DNA of 64,000 nt from Longitalea arenae (GTDB lineage Bacteria > Bacteroidota > Bacteroidia > Chitinophagales > Chitinophagaceae). Each line of letters begins with the position of its first letter. The first letter of the stretch is position 1. Below are positions 44,078-53,995 of the stretch, one piece after another. The stretch spans positions 248,001 through 312,000 of the forward strand of contig NZ_JAFFJX010000004.1 of NCBI RefSeq assembly GCF_016924755.1, written 5' to 3'. A program made the position numbers and the translations under genes. The notes under the pieces are model-generated. The model worked only from the letters and a program-made list of their open reading frames with translations, had not been told where the DNA came from and made no database searches.

Positions 44078-46411
44078 TTATTTTTTCGATGCTTTGGTTT
44101 TGGGAGCGGCCGACATGGAAGGTGGTGCATCACCAGGCTGGCTGCCCCATTCCATATTAGGTTCGGGCCCCATTTCCAACACCAGTGAACCACCGTCTAC
44201 CAGGTCTGCATGATAGAACCAGGGTTTGGTCAATGGCTTTCCATCCAGGGTGGCCGATTGAATGTACCGGTTCTTGTCAGATACATTACGTGCTTCAATG
44301 GTAAAGGTCTTGCCGGGATAATAAGTTGGATCCAGCTGGATCGTTGCTTTCTCAAACAAAGGACTGCCGATCTCGTAAAATGGTTTAACGGAAGCACCGC
44401 CATCTGTTTGGAATAATCCCATGGCAGCCATCACATACCAGGCGCCCATCTGGCCCTCATCTTCATCACCCAGCCAGCCGTGTAATGGCGTAGCGCCATA
44501 ATACCGGTTCATGATCTCCCGGGTATAATGCTGGGTTAGCCAGGGTTTGCCGGAATAATTGAATAACCAGGCCGCCTGCATATTGGGCTGATTGCCGTGA
44601 TTGATGGGAATACGATCATAGAGATCGCCTTCTGCATTGAAATTATAGCGGGTTGATTTTTTGAATCCTTCTTCCAGCCGGGTATTGAATTCATCTTTTC
44701 CCATCAGGTTCAGGATCCCCTGCACATCGTGCGGATTGAAGAAACTGTATTGCCAGGCATTTCCTTCCAGGTAACCGGTGCCGCTGAAAGAGGTACAGCA
44801 ATAGGGATTCCATTCTTTCACCCAGGATCCGTCGCGGTGTTTCATCCGGATATATTTGGTAGAAGTATCAAATACATTCCTGTAATTTCCGGCGCGCCTG
44901 ATAAATTGTTCATACTCTTTTTTCCTGCCCAGTGCTTTGGCCATTTGTGAAACGCACCAATCGTCGTACGCATACTCAAGCGTGTTGGACACCTGGCCTT
45001 CCTCTGTTGGCACATAGCCCAGCTTCATATATGACTCAAAGAACTTATTGCCTGCATACCCATTTTCCGGCGTTACTATGCCCGGTGTTGTTTGCTGATG
45101 CACCATGGCCTTAAAAGCAGTCTCGGCATCAAAATCCCGGATCCCTTTCTGATAAGCGCCCACGATAAGCGCTATCTCGTGCGAGGCTTCCATAATGCCT
45201 GAGTACTCGATACCGGCGGGACCTTTGGGTAACCAGCCACCGGTTCTGTAGATCTCTAAAAATGATTTCACCCATTTGCTGGTGATGTCGGGGTTTACCA
45301 GCGCCCACAATTGATTCAGGTTCCAGAAGGTATTCCATAATGCATCGCAACCGTACACCGGTGAATCAGGACGCACCTGTTGTACTTTTTCATTTACATC
45401 TACATACTTTCCATTCACATCGCTCCAGGTAGTACGGGCTACATATGAGCGGTACATATTGGTATAGAACTTTTTTCTTTCTTCCTCCGTTCCGCCCTGC
45501 ACCTGGATCTTGCTCAACATACCATTCCATACTTTCCGCGCATTGTTCCTGACTGCATCGAAATCCCAGTTGAAAGGATTCATTTCCGTTTCCAGGTTCA
45601 ACCTGGCCTGTTCGATGCTCACCAGGGAAATAGCAGTCTGCATCAATAACACCTCGCCTTTCTTTGTGTGAAAATCGGCAAAAGCGCCCATACGTCCCTT
45701 GCCGGTCACTTCCTTCACATTGTTGCTGTTCTTATTGCCAGTCCATCCGCCGAAACCTTCCATCGCTTTGTTAAAGCGAACGACAAAATGAACGGTGTAT
45801 TCGTTCCAGCTCCACTTTTGTTTCGAATAGCCTTCAATTTCTTTGTCGGTCACTTTGGTGATCCTGGCATCGAGGATCTCGGCCGTGTTCTCAAAAGGAA
45901 TATCCAGGTCGAGCAATACATGCAGTTCTTCTTCCTCCGGCGTAGTGAAGCGGAAGAACCCGGCGCGGGTAGTACTCGTAAGCTCTGTATGAATATTGCC
46001 ATTCATGAGTGTAACTGCATAGTAACCCGGACTGGCCTTTTCGGTTTCTTTATAAATTCTTGAGCGGTAACCGGTCGTCCAGCCGGTGGTAGGACCATCG
46101 GCAGGACCACGGCGGGTATTCAGTGCCCCAACTGTAGGCATAACCGATAAGCCGGCCATGGTCCAGGAATGAATATGGCTGAACCCGCCGATATTATTCA
46201 ATGTATATTCATACCCCGATTTCCAGACGCCGCCCTGGTTATCCGGACTGAGTTGTACCATGCCAAAAGGCATGGTGGCGCCCGGGTTCAGCATCCACCG
46301 CGATTCAGAAGTTCCCAGTAAAGGATCCGCATAGTCAACCGGGTCTTTGGTTTGAGCAATGGTGAATAAGGTCCAATTACCCATGAGCAAAAGCAAGAAC
46401 AATCTTTTCAT
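44078..46411 (-). CDS. GH92 alpha-mannosidase, copy B
   Basis: 777 residues. Signal peptide about 1-19 (ending TIAQ). 'DPVDYADPLLGTSESRWMLNPGATMPFGMVQLSPDNQGGVWKSGYEY' opens the N-terminal beta-sandwich. The catalytic-domain motif 'GWLGDEDEGQMGAWYVMAAMGLF' lies near residues 645-665. 'CDALWNTFWNLNQLWALVNPD' parallels copy A. Ends with a Pro/Lys-rich tail of about 25 residues ('PPSMSAAPKTKASKK'), not part of the fold. Between the isomerase-like gene and the MFS porter in the operon. Confidence 0.93.
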   Translation of the reverse strand: MKRLFLLLLMGNWTLFTIAQTKDPVDYADPLLGTSESRWMLNPGATMPFGMVQLSPDNQGGVWKSGYEYTLNNIGGFSHIHSWTMAGLSVMPTVGALNTRRGPADGPTTGWTTGYRSRIYKETEKASPGYYAVTLMNGNIHTELTSTTRAGFFRFTTPEEEELHVLLDLDIPFENTAEILDARITKVTDKEIEGYSKQKWSWNEYTVHFVVRFNKAMEGFGGWTGNKNSNNVKEVTGKGRMGAFADFHTKKGEVLLMQTAISLVSIEQARLNLETEMNPFNWDFDAVRNNARKVWNGMLSKIQVQGGTEEERKKFYTNMYRSYVARTTWSDVNGKYVDVNEKVQQVRPDSPVYGCDALWNTFWNLNQLWALVNPDITSKWVKSFLEIYRTGGWLPKGPAGIEYSGIMEASHEIALIVGAYQKGIRDFDAETAFKAMVHQQTTPGIVTPENGYAGNKFFESYMKLGYVPTEEGQVSNTLEYAYDDWCVSQMAKALGRKKEYEQFIRRAGNYRNVFDTSTKYIRMKHRDGSWVKEWNPYCCTSFSGTGYLEGNAWQYSFFNPHDVQGILNLMGKDEFNTRLEEGFKKSTRYNFNAEGDLYDRIPINHGNQPNMQAAWLFNYSGKPWLTQHYTREIMNRYYGATPLHGWLGDEDEGQMGAWYVMAAMGLFQTDGGASVKPFYEIGSPLFEKATIQLDPTYYPGKTFTIEARNVSDKNRYIQSATLDGKPLTKPWFYHADLVDGGSLVLEMGPEPNMEWGSQPGDAPPSMSAAPKTKASKK

Positions 46412-46425
46412 ATTCGACGTGATAT

Positions 46426-48261
46426 TTATTTAAGTTCGGTTATATTTTCTTTACAAAAAGCCTTTACAACTTTGGCCATGCCCGCACCCTTATTGATGAG
46501 CGTATACCTTTTGGCAGCAGCCGGGATCACAAAGGTTTCCGCATAATGAAAAGTAGCAATAGCCCCATCGGCTGTCTCTACAGAAATGGCACTGCCTTCA
46601 ACCAGCATCAGGATATGGCAGGTATTATTTGTTTCTACGGAAACACGCGACATAAATTCAAGCCGGTGGATATCGTAAAAATGAACCGCATGGGTGGGAC
46701 AATGCACCAGTTGCCAGTCGGCGCCCTGATCGATCACTACCTGTTTCGAAATAAGTTCATTGGCGACGGCCGCGCCTTTCCGGTCAAAGTTCAGGTTATT
46801 GAATGCATGATCGATATTGATGGCCCGCGGCTCCCCGTTCAGATCGAGCCTTAACCAGTCATACATTTTGAAGGTAAAAATATAAGGCGTTGCACTGATC
46901 TCCAGCACGAGGTTGTTGATACCGGCGCTATGCACCGTGCCATTGGGAATTAAGAACAGATCGTGTTTTGAGGCAGGATGCGATTGCACATATTCATCAA
47001 TGGCCACCACCTGTTTATTGGCTTTGCTGTTCTCCAGCACCTGGCGGAAGGCAGTTGGATCGATCCCTTCCTGGAAGCCCAGGTATACCTGTGCATTGTC
47101 TTTGCAGTCGAGAATATAATAGGTCTCATCCTGGGTAATGGTCTCGCCAAAATGTTCGCGGATATATGGCAAACGGGGATGGCATTGAATAGATAGATTG
47201 CCGCCTTCCCAGGTGTCGAGGAAATCAAAACGGATCGGGAACTCATAACCGAACAATGCAGCATGTTTGCCAAGTACATTGTTATTTTCCCGGAACATTA
47301 AACAATCGAAAGATACTTCCAGCAGGTTTCCATTGCTTTCGAAGACCAGGCCATTTTCCGGCACGATCAGTTCAAAGGACCAGGCATAATTCACTTCCTC
47401 TTTATTCAGGCCGCGGATCTTCTCTTTCATCCATTGTCCACCCCAGGCGCCCGCTTCAAACCAGGGCCGCACCCGGAAGATCGTTTGACTGAGACTTGAT
47501 AAACCCGCCCGCAATGAATCGCCCGGCATCCAGTTGAGGGATTCCTTCCATTGCCCATCGGCGATCACCGCTATTGTTGGTAAAATGTTTTTCTTGTGCT
47601 CATTCAAAACCACCCAGTCAACAAAATAGAAACGCTTATACATCTCTGCAGAACGGCTTGCCTTTTTAGCACCCAGATTAGTGATACTGCCGGCGCGCAT
47701 GCGGTATTGTATTTCATTCTTGGGCAGATCCAGATAAACAATGGGCACATTCCAGTTTACGAGAGCAGCACCAATGCCAAAGACAATGGTACAATCCACA
47801 TCGGTAGCCGGGTGCAGGGACAAGAGTGCCTGCTCATTGAAAAAGTCGTTTAGCGTGCCATTGTATTTTGTTCCCCAAACAGCATCGGGTGCACCCAAAA
47901 AAGGCGTTACCATGGTTTCGATCTGTTCTTCCTTTTTCATACAGGTACTTACATCGATCCACTGCACCTTTTTTCCTAATGCCTGCAATTCGGTTTGCAG
48001 GCATTGTTTTACTTCTTTCCAGAAGATCCCACCATATCCATCGATTATAATTTGCCGGTGTTCAGCGATCCATTTTGCCAATGATCCATATCCACTGAAG
48101 ATCTTGTTGGCTCCCAGGCCATGCGCAGGGTACATGTTATAGCCGCCATTGGTTATCGCATCCGTATGCATTTGCTGAGGCAATAATGATTGTGAACTGA
48201 CCCGTCTTTTACTTCCTGCACCTTTGCTTTTACCTACAATGTTCTCCGATGTTTCGTACAT
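46426..48261 (-). CDS. Class I mannose-6-phosphate isomerase-like protein with an N-terminal kinase-fold domain
   Basis: 611 residues, nearly twice a plain class I isomerase. The C-terminal half (about 265-611) is the cupin-type isomerase: 'RVRPWFEAGAWGGQWMKEKI', 'LSIQCHPRLPYIREHFGETITQDETYYIL' (metal ligands), and 'LFLIPNGTVHSAGINNLVLEIS' (ligand His). It would turn mannose-6-phosphate into fructose-6-phosphate. The first 250 residues look like a P-loop kinase fold that has lost its Walker A lysine ('IIIDGYGGIFWKEVKQCL' in place of GxxxxGK[S/T]); later segments 'VYLDLPKNEIQYRMRAG' and 'FYFVDW' fit a kinase lid. The combination explains why it is encoded within the mannoside operon. Confidence 0.8.
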   Translation of the reverse strand: MYETSENIVGKSKGAGSKRRVSSQSLLPQQMHTDAITNGGYNMYPAHGLGANKIFSGYGSLAKWIAEHRQIIIDGYGGIFWKEVKQCLQTELQALGKKVQWIDVSTCMKKEEQIETMVTPFLGAPDAVWGTKYNGTLNDFFNEQALLSLHPATDVDCTIVFGIGAALVNWNVPIVYLDLPKNEIQYRMRAGSITNLGAKKASRSAEMYKRFYFVDWVVLNEHKKNILPTIAVIADGQWKESLNWMPGDSLRAGLSSLSQTIFRVRPWFEAGAWGGQWMKEKIRGLNKEEVNYAWSFELIVPENGLVFESNGNLLEVSFDCLMFRENNNVLGKHAALFGYEFPIRFDFLDTWEGGNLSIQCHPRLPYIREHFGETITQDETYYILDCKDNAQVYLGFQEGIDPTAFRQVLENSKANKQVVAIDEYVQSHPASKHDLFLIPNGTVHSAGINNLVLEISATPYIFTFKMYDWLRLDLNGEPRAINIDHAFNNLNFDRKGAAVANELISKQVVIDQGADWQLVHCPTHAVHFYDIHRLEFMSRVSVETNNTCHILMLVEGSAISVETADGAIATFHYAETFVIPAAAKRYTLINKGAGMAKVVKAFCKENITELK

Positions 48262-48313
48262 ACTTTACTATTTTTAATGCTGCGTAATTAACGTTCTTAA
48301 TGTGGCGATGCGT

Positions 48314-51223
48314 TTAAAATACCATGCGCAGGCTCACTGTTCCATATTTCGGTAATACAATAGATCCTGTGCTGCGTTGTAAGCGTTTTTCGCCGGCCGT
48401 ACAGGTGTAAACCGATTTCGGTACCCCCGATGGATATAATAAGTTACACTTTTCTGTTTTAGCGGAAAGGGAACGGAAGCGAACGACCAATGCCTGCTGA
48501 TCATCACTTACTTTCAATGCTGTAATGATCGCCTTGGCATTATCCACCGCGATCAATGGTTTCTTAATGGGATTGCTATTGGCAGGGACCGCTATCAATG
48601 GCCGGTGCTGCTCCATTCCAAAGCGGTTTGAACTAACCACATCGTATTTGCCATGCACCAGCATGCTATAGCTAGCTCTAATGATCCCCTCCTGTTCCGG
48701 AGAAAAATTCGTATCCCAATGATTGTTCACCGGCCAGGAAATGATGGTTTGGGTGGCCGGTATTTTTTTTATCCAGCGGTCAACCTGGCGGGCGCCATCG
48801 AGGATGGTGCCGGTAATACTGCCCAATTCAACCAGGGGCGTCTCAATGGCTGTCCAGGTTACGCCATAATCGGTATTCGACACATCTATCCATCGTTGGA
48901 ATGCCAGCCAGTTCCTGTTGGCGCCGGGCAACTGATCCTGCTCCGGCCTCATAACACCCCAGGGAATATCCATCTGGATCTTTCCACCGGGTACATTAAA
49001 AGCAAATCCATAATGAATAGCTTCTTTTTTTCGTATGGGTAATTTATCAATGGTATTGATAAAATGTACGACCGGCTGGTCTTTAACCAGGCGCACTTCA
49101 CGGCTTAGCCATTTGCAACCTGGCGCTTTAGACGTGATCAGTAAAGAGTTGACCAATGGCCCCTGTTCTTTTAATTGAATGTTCATTGCTGCAGGCGGAA
49201 TGATCTCACCGCTGCTGTCTTTCCCATTCCAGACGCCGGGCACATAATTAAAGCTGTTCAGCTGAAAGGACGAGGAAGGATCTACCAATTCCCGGTTAAA
49301 ATTCAGATCGATGAGGCTTTTGACAGCGCCTGTTCCTTCATCTATTTTCAATAGCAAACGCTCATTTTGCAAAGAAGCAGTGCTTGCTGACTGAGTTTGC
49401 GCAGCACTGTTTTTACCCGGGACCACCCGGTATAATGCAGCGCCGAATGCAGGTATAATGCCCGATTGAAAAATGAGATCCCCATTCGATAGTCGCTGCG
49501 CCAATACATCATTGTTGTTTTCATTGACCACCCTGTCGCCGGCCCTGGATTGTTCTGCCGGCAATACCACCAGGCCGGCGCGTGGCCAGGAGAGCGTATT
49601 GATGACAGCAATGGTATCGCTGTTCGATACCGAAACCCTTTCCAGGGCTTTACCAATAAGATCTTTGCTCAGCTGTGCAGCCTGCTCAAAGTAAGCGCCT
49701 TTGTTGGCTTCTATCTTTTCAGCCAGGGGTGTGCCAGGGTTCTGCGCACCCCAGGTATGTTCCGCTGCCAGGAATAGATTTTCCCAGGCATCAAAAAAGG
49801 CTTGCAGCGGCGGCGTTTTTTTCGGATGCAATAATGCCCATAATGTTTCTGCCTGCACCAGGTCTTCTTTAGCCTGGCGGCTCAATGCCACGCGCTTTGC
49901 ATCCGAACCTAAACCATCCGTCCAGTATTCGGTAAAATCGCCGCTGTAGGTGGGAATTATGTTAGCATACCGGGATTCATAAGCGTGTAAAATTTCTTTT
50001 GCGCCTGCAATTTTCAGCTTAGGGTAAGCGTACATGGTATTCCACTGCTTCACTGCTTCAGGCAGATCGGCGTCGATCAAACAATTATCAGCCATTGACC
50101 AGGTAATGGCAATGATGTCATAAGGAGAGTTATCCCTTTCCAGGCGCCCGGTTTCTTCAAAAATAAATGGATCGATGAAGTGCAACATGGGTGTTTCCGT
50201 ATGCAGGCGGTCGCAGGTATCGGTAAAGGATTGTATTTTTTGTAACCCGTATTTACTTCCTTTAATAGTGTACCCAATGCCATAGGGTGTTGCCTGTAAG
50301 AACAGGACTTTGTTTTTTCCATCGGGCGCCATCCAGTAAAACGGTTTATGGCCAAGGGTCCTGCGTTTATCGTAGTAATTGGGAAAGCTGATAAAACCGG
50401 TTATCCCGTTTTGTGCAGCCGCCTGCACCAGTCCCCAGCTGCCCCCCGGGTTATCGAATTGCACCATCGTGTTCACCGGCACGCCGGTCACGCTTTGAAT
50501 ATATTGCTGGTTGCGAAACATCCGCATCAGCTCCTCTTCCGAACAGGTGCTGGTATTCATGTTGGAATGGGCGCCGTCTATTTGCACCCAGCCCTTTTTA
50601 ACCGCTTCCACCAGTTCTTTTCTTTTTTCTGCTGAAGCGCTTTTCAGGTAGCTGTTCACCACCCAGGTAGCTTCCGGGTTCCAAACAAATCTTGCACCCT
50701 CGGGGTAATCTTGTGTTTTCTTCGCCAGATCGATGCCCACATCTATATTGCGCACCTGCAACTTTTCAACAGTTTCCTGTAAGGCCGTATAACCAATATC
50801 CAGATGTGCATGCGGATAGATATATACCGTCCATTGCTTTTTAGCTGGAACCAGTACCGTGTTCGTACTGCTGTTGTTATTTGTATGGATGGTGACTGTT
50901 GCGGTTGTTTCCTGTATGCCAACACCTGCCGGTAATAATACAGCCATGGAATCCCCAGGACCGGTTGCCGGCCACTCCGTCGTTTCCTGCATACCGTTAC
51001 ATTGAATTGTAACCGTTGACAGGCCGGTGAGGGTACCGCTTTTAATATACAACACAAGTTCTCTGCCGGCTTTTCCATCATTCCGGTATTTGTACCAGGG
51101 CTTTACTTCACAGGTAAATGACAGCACTTCGTTACTATGTTGCACATTGCCTGTTGTTCTGTTTAATGAAAAAACCAGCATTAGACATACCAACCAACAT
51201 ACAAGAGACCGCATACTACGCAT
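48314..51223 (-). CDS. GH38 alpha-mannosidase
   Basis: 969 residues with a signal peptide (about 1-25). The GH38 catalytic domain begins with the zinc-binding 'PHAHLDIGYT' (H140, D142). The nucleophile region is 'QFDNPGGSWG' with D257 as probable nucleophile; 'GWVQIDGAHSNMNTSTCSEEELMRMFRNQ' is also conserved. A long beta-rich C-terminal region follows (about 560-969), as in GH38 C-terminal domains. GH38 enzymes release alpha-mannose from N-glycans, so it fits with the two GH92 proteins. The same transcript starts with susC-susD. Confidence 0.9.
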   Translation of the reverse strand: MRSMRSLVCWLVCLMLVFSLNRTTGNVQHSNEVLSFTCEVKPWYKYRNDGKAGRELVLYIKSGTLTGLSTVTIQCNGMQETTEWPATGPGDSMAVLLPAGVGIQETTATVTIHTNNNSSTNTVLVPAKKQWTVYIYPHAHLDIGYTALQETVEKLQVRNIDVGIDLAKKTQDYPEGARFVWNPEATWVVNSYLKSASAEKRKELVEAVKKGWVQIDGAHSNMNTSTCSEEELMRMFRNQQYIQSVTGVPVNTMVQFDNPGGSWGLVQAAAQNGITGFISFPNYYDKRRTLGHKPFYWMAPDGKNKVLFLQATPYGIGYTIKGSKYGLQKIQSFTDTCDRLHTETPMLHFIDPFIFEETGRLERDNSPYDIIAITWSMADNCLIDADLPEAVKQWNTMYAYPKLKIAGAKEILHAYESRYANIIPTYSGDFTEYWTDGLGSDAKRVALSRQAKEDLVQAETLWALLHPKKTPPLQAFFDAWENLFLAAEHTWGAQNPGTPLAEKIEANKGAYFEQAAQLSKDLIGKALERVSVSNSDTIAVINTLSWPRAGLVVLPAEQSRAGDRVVNENNNDVLAQRLSNGDLIFQSGIIPAFGAALYRVVPGKNSAAQTQSASTASLQNERLLLKIDEGTGAVKSLIDLNFNRELVDPSSSFQLNSFNYVPGVWNGKDSSGEIIPPAAMNIQLKEQGPLVNSLLITSKAPGCKWLSREVRLVKDQPVVHFINTIDKLPIRKKEAIHYGFAFNVPGGKIQMDIPWGVMRPEQDQLPGANRNWLAFQRWIDVSNTDYGVTWTAIETPLVELGSITGTILDGARQVDRWIKKIPATQTIISWPVNNHWDTNFSPEQEGIIRASYSMLVHGKYDVVSSNRFGMEQHRPLIAVPANSNPIKKPLIAVDNAKAIITALKVSDDQQALVVRFRSLSAKTEKCNLLYPSGVPKSVYTCTAGEKRLQRSTGSIVLPKYGTVSLRMVF

Positions 51224-51279
51224 ACATATTGTTTATGACCACTAATACACTGTGGTTTTGCGCCACAGTTATCTTTCCC

Positions 51280-52053
51280 TTAAGGGATCGACACCTTTTT
51301 TACTTCATTATAATTGTAGGGACGACCCAGGTTGGGATAAGTAGTTCTCGCCGCTACCCGCATATACCAATCACGTTGATCGGGTAAAGCACCGCCGGAG
51401 CTGGTAAAGGTCAGCGTTTGCCCCAGCAGATTATTGCCATTGGTGCCGGTGTACGATACCCGGGTGGAATAACGCGGATCAAAACTATTCGCATTACTGC
51501 CTACATAGGGTAAACGATTTATGTATAAATTGATATCCGTAACATTCAATTGGTAATTGGGATCATTGGTACCGCGGGTAACGATAAATGTAACACTTAT
51601 GGTTCCATTGGCATTCAGAACCGGTTCGCCCACCCATTCTATGCGCAGGAAAGGTTCCACCGTAAAATCAACTTCTGTAACGCCACCCTGGATGTCGACT
51701 TCTTTACTTTTATCAACGGGATTAGCCCCTGTTTGTACCAACGGTACAAAAGCGCCGTCGGCTGATATTCTGTAATGACCGGCAAAGATCTTGGTATTGT
51801 TATAGGTGCCATCCTGCATGGTTGCCAGGTAAAGCGGCGTTGGGTTATCACTCCAGCTCAGTTCCCGCAATTCAATGCGGGTGCCGGTGCCGTTTTCACC
51901 CGATACTTCGCCGGGCACATTTTTACCGGTACCGGCGTCAATGATCCTGCCCCTTAATGTTTGATCAGGAGCCGCATAGTTGTCTACTTTTGAGCAGGCG
52001 CCCGCTGTCATAAGCGCCATACTAACCATGATATAATAGAATGTCTTTTTCAT
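51280..52053 (-). CDS. DUF3823 surface lipoprotein of the SusCD system
   Basis: 257 residues from the ATG at 52053; the longer open frame to 52137 begins with a non-ATG and only overlaps the upstream SusD gene. Lipobox 'LMTAGACSKV' (Cys about 19). 'TLRGRIIDAGTGKNVPGE' and 'IELRELSW', a 'YNNTKIFAGHYRISADGAFVP' turn, and a second beta domain ('VEPFLRIEWVGEPVLNANGTISVTFIVTRG') match DUF3823, which accompanies SusCD pairs in many Bacteroidota loci. Likely an outer-surface glycan-binding protein; ligand unknown. Confidence 0.85.
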   Translation of the reverse strand: MKKTFYYIMVSMALMTAGACSKVDNYAAPDQTLRGRIIDAGTGKNVPGEVSGENGTGTRIELRELSWSDNPTPLYLATMQDGTYNNTKIFAGHYRISADGAFVPLVQTGANPVDKSKEVDIQGGVTEVDFTVEPFLRIEWVGEPVLNANGTISVTFIVTRGTNDPNYQLNVTDINLYINRLPYVGSNANSFDPRYSTRVSYTGTNGNNLLGQTLTFTSSGGALPDQRDWYMRVAARTTYPNLGRPYNYNEVKKVSIP

Positions 52054-52064
52054 ATAGAAAGAAA

Positions 52065-53987
52065 TTAAAAGCCAGGGTTTTGAACTAAGTTTGGACTCTT
52101 GGTAATAGCGCCTGTGGGGATCTGCTGGTAGTACCACCGCGTATCAAAGGTGAACCGGACATTTCTTTCATCGGTGCGGGCATCAAAGAAATACTTGCCG
52201 GTCTCTGCTGCGTAAAATGGCATCAATACTCTGTACAAGGTGCTGTTCTGTTCCTTATCCAAAATGCGCCATCTTCTCAGGTCCCAATAGATCTTATTTT
52301 CGAAGGCCAGCTCTTTTCTCCTTTCTTTTCTGATCGTATCGATCGTAAGTGTAACTGCCGGTGTGGCGCCTGCGCGGTTCCTGATCAGATTGATATTATT
52401 CAAAGCTGTTGCCAGGTAATTGGCGCCCTGCCCCGCTTCGCTCAATTCAAAACCGGCTTCAGCCGCATTTAACAGCACTTCTGCATACCTGATCTCGATC
52501 CAGCTTTGTTCAGACCGGTTGGTCATCACTTCCGCCGTTGGTTTATCGGGCACCAGGTATTTGCGAACAGAAAATCCGGTAATGCTGCCACCGGGACCAT
52601 TGGCAGCCAGATTGGTAAAGATGCCACTGGCGCCGGCCGGATTCATCTTCGTTCCATTGGGTAAAGTGTACGGCGTTTGCAATACGGCCGCTGATTGTAC
52701 AATATTTGTGGTGGGATAATTCTGTGTAGAACCAGCGGGCAGCAAGCGGCTGATACCGCCGGCGGTACTACCGGTGTATATCCCACGCCGGAACTCAATG
52801 CTTTGCCCTTTGAACATATCCCCGGGTAGAATGACGGTGGCTCTCAGCCTGGGTTCGGCATTGGCAAACAGCTCCATTGTATTGTTATACAGAATATACT
52901 TACCGCTGCCATCCAGTGTTTGAATAGTACCGTCAGCATTCCTAGGCAGGCCTTCAAACATTTCTACAAAATCAAGTGTGGGATTTGTTTCTGATGAATA
53001 ATTACCGCCCGGGCCTTCCAACTGTTTGGGTACGCTCAATGCATCGTAAGCATGCACGGCATCGGGATATTTATACTGACGGATAAAAATGTTTTCGAGA
53101 CTGGCCGCATCCAGAAAGAGGTTTACAAAATTCTGGTAGATCGCAGCTTTGTCACCGGCAACAAAATTCCTGGTATACAATGAATACTTCCCGTTCAGCA
53201 AGGCTGCTGCATCAAAGCTGGCTTTAAAATAGGTATTTGCTTTCTCCGCCGGGATGCCGCACAAACGCTCTGAACCAACTGTTAAATGGATGGTATTATA
53301 CTTGGCAATGCTTCCGGCAAACAGCATGACCCTGGATTTAAAAGCCGCTGCTGCATATTTATTGGGTCTGCCAGCTTTATTCGTTTCCGGTAAATTATCC
53401 CATGCAAAATCCAGGTCTGCAGCGATCATGTCATATACTTTCTCTTCTGCTGAGCGTGGAATTTTCAATTCTTCAATACCTGCCGATAATTCGTCGATGG
53501 TCTGATCTGGTTTTGTCAATACCTTATCAACGATCGGCACGCCACCATATCGTTTTACGAGAGCAAAATAAGTGACGGCCCTGATAAACCGCGCTTCACC
53601 CTGCCAGTTATTCACCTGGCCTGTATTGAAATGAACGGCATAGGCAGGCAGCGTTTCCATAAAGTAATTGGCTTCCCGGATCAGGCTGTACGCATCTCCC
53701 CAATAGTTGAAGGTTTCGATGGTATTAGGCATATCCCGGCTCAATGCTTCACCGGTAAGACCGCTGGCAGAGCCGATCACAAATGCATTGAAGCTGATGG
53801 TGGGTGAATATTTAAAATCCTCGATCGGCAGGCGGCTGTACATGCGTGCCATATAGGAGGTGATACCCGCTTCATTGGTAAAGATGTCTTTGTCCTGCAC
53901 TACGTTCAACGGTGGTACATCCAGCTTTTCACAGGCCGCCAGCCCAATAAAAAAAACCGCTAGTATGATATATATACACTTTTTCAT
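52065..53987 (-). CDS. RagB/SusD family nutrient uptake outer membrane lipoprotein
   Basis: 640 residues. Lipobox 'FFIGLAACEKLDVPP' (Cys about 20). Helical SusD body with 'IREANYFMETLPAYAVHFNTGQVNNWQGEARFIRAVTYFALVKRYGGVPIVDKVL', 'SWIEIRYAEVLLNAAEAGFELSEAGQGANYLATALNNINLIRNRAG' and 'IRKERRKELAFENKIYWDLRRWRIL', all classical RagB/SusD signatures. It forms the lid over SusC, encoded 8 bp upstream. It is longer than most SusD proteins (about 550), which may reflect extra glycan-contacting loops. Confidence 0.95.
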   Translation of the reverse strand: MKKCIYIILAVFFIGLAACEKLDVPPLNVVQDKDIFTNEAGITSYMARMYSRLPIEDFKYSPTISFNAFVIGSASGLTGEALSRDMPNTIETFNYWGDAYSLIREANYFMETLPAYAVHFNTGQVNNWQGEARFIRAVTYFALVKRYGGVPIVDKVLTKPDQTIDELSAGIEELKIPRSAEEKVYDMIAADLDFAWDNLPETNKAGRPNKYAAAAFKSRVMLFAGSIAKYNTIHLTVGSERLCGIPAEKANTYFKASFDAAALLNGKYSLYTRNFVAGDKAAIYQNFVNLFLDAASLENIFIRQYKYPDAVHAYDALSVPKQLEGPGGNYSSETNPTLDFVEMFEGLPRNADGTIQTLDGSGKYILYNNTMELFANAEPRLRATVILPGDMFKGQSIEFRRGIYTGSTAGGISRLLPAGSTQNYPTTNIVQSAAVLQTPYTLPNGTKMNPAGASGIFTNLAANGPGGSITGFSVRKYLVPDKPTAEVMTNRSEQSWIEIRYAEVLLNAAEAGFELSEAGQGANYLATALNNINLIRNRAGATPAVTLTIDTIRKERRKELAFENKIYWDLRRWRILDKEQNSTLYRVLMPFYAAETGKYFFDARTDERNVRFTFDTRWYYQQIPTGAITKSPNLVQNPGF

Positions 53988-53995
53988 GGCAATGA

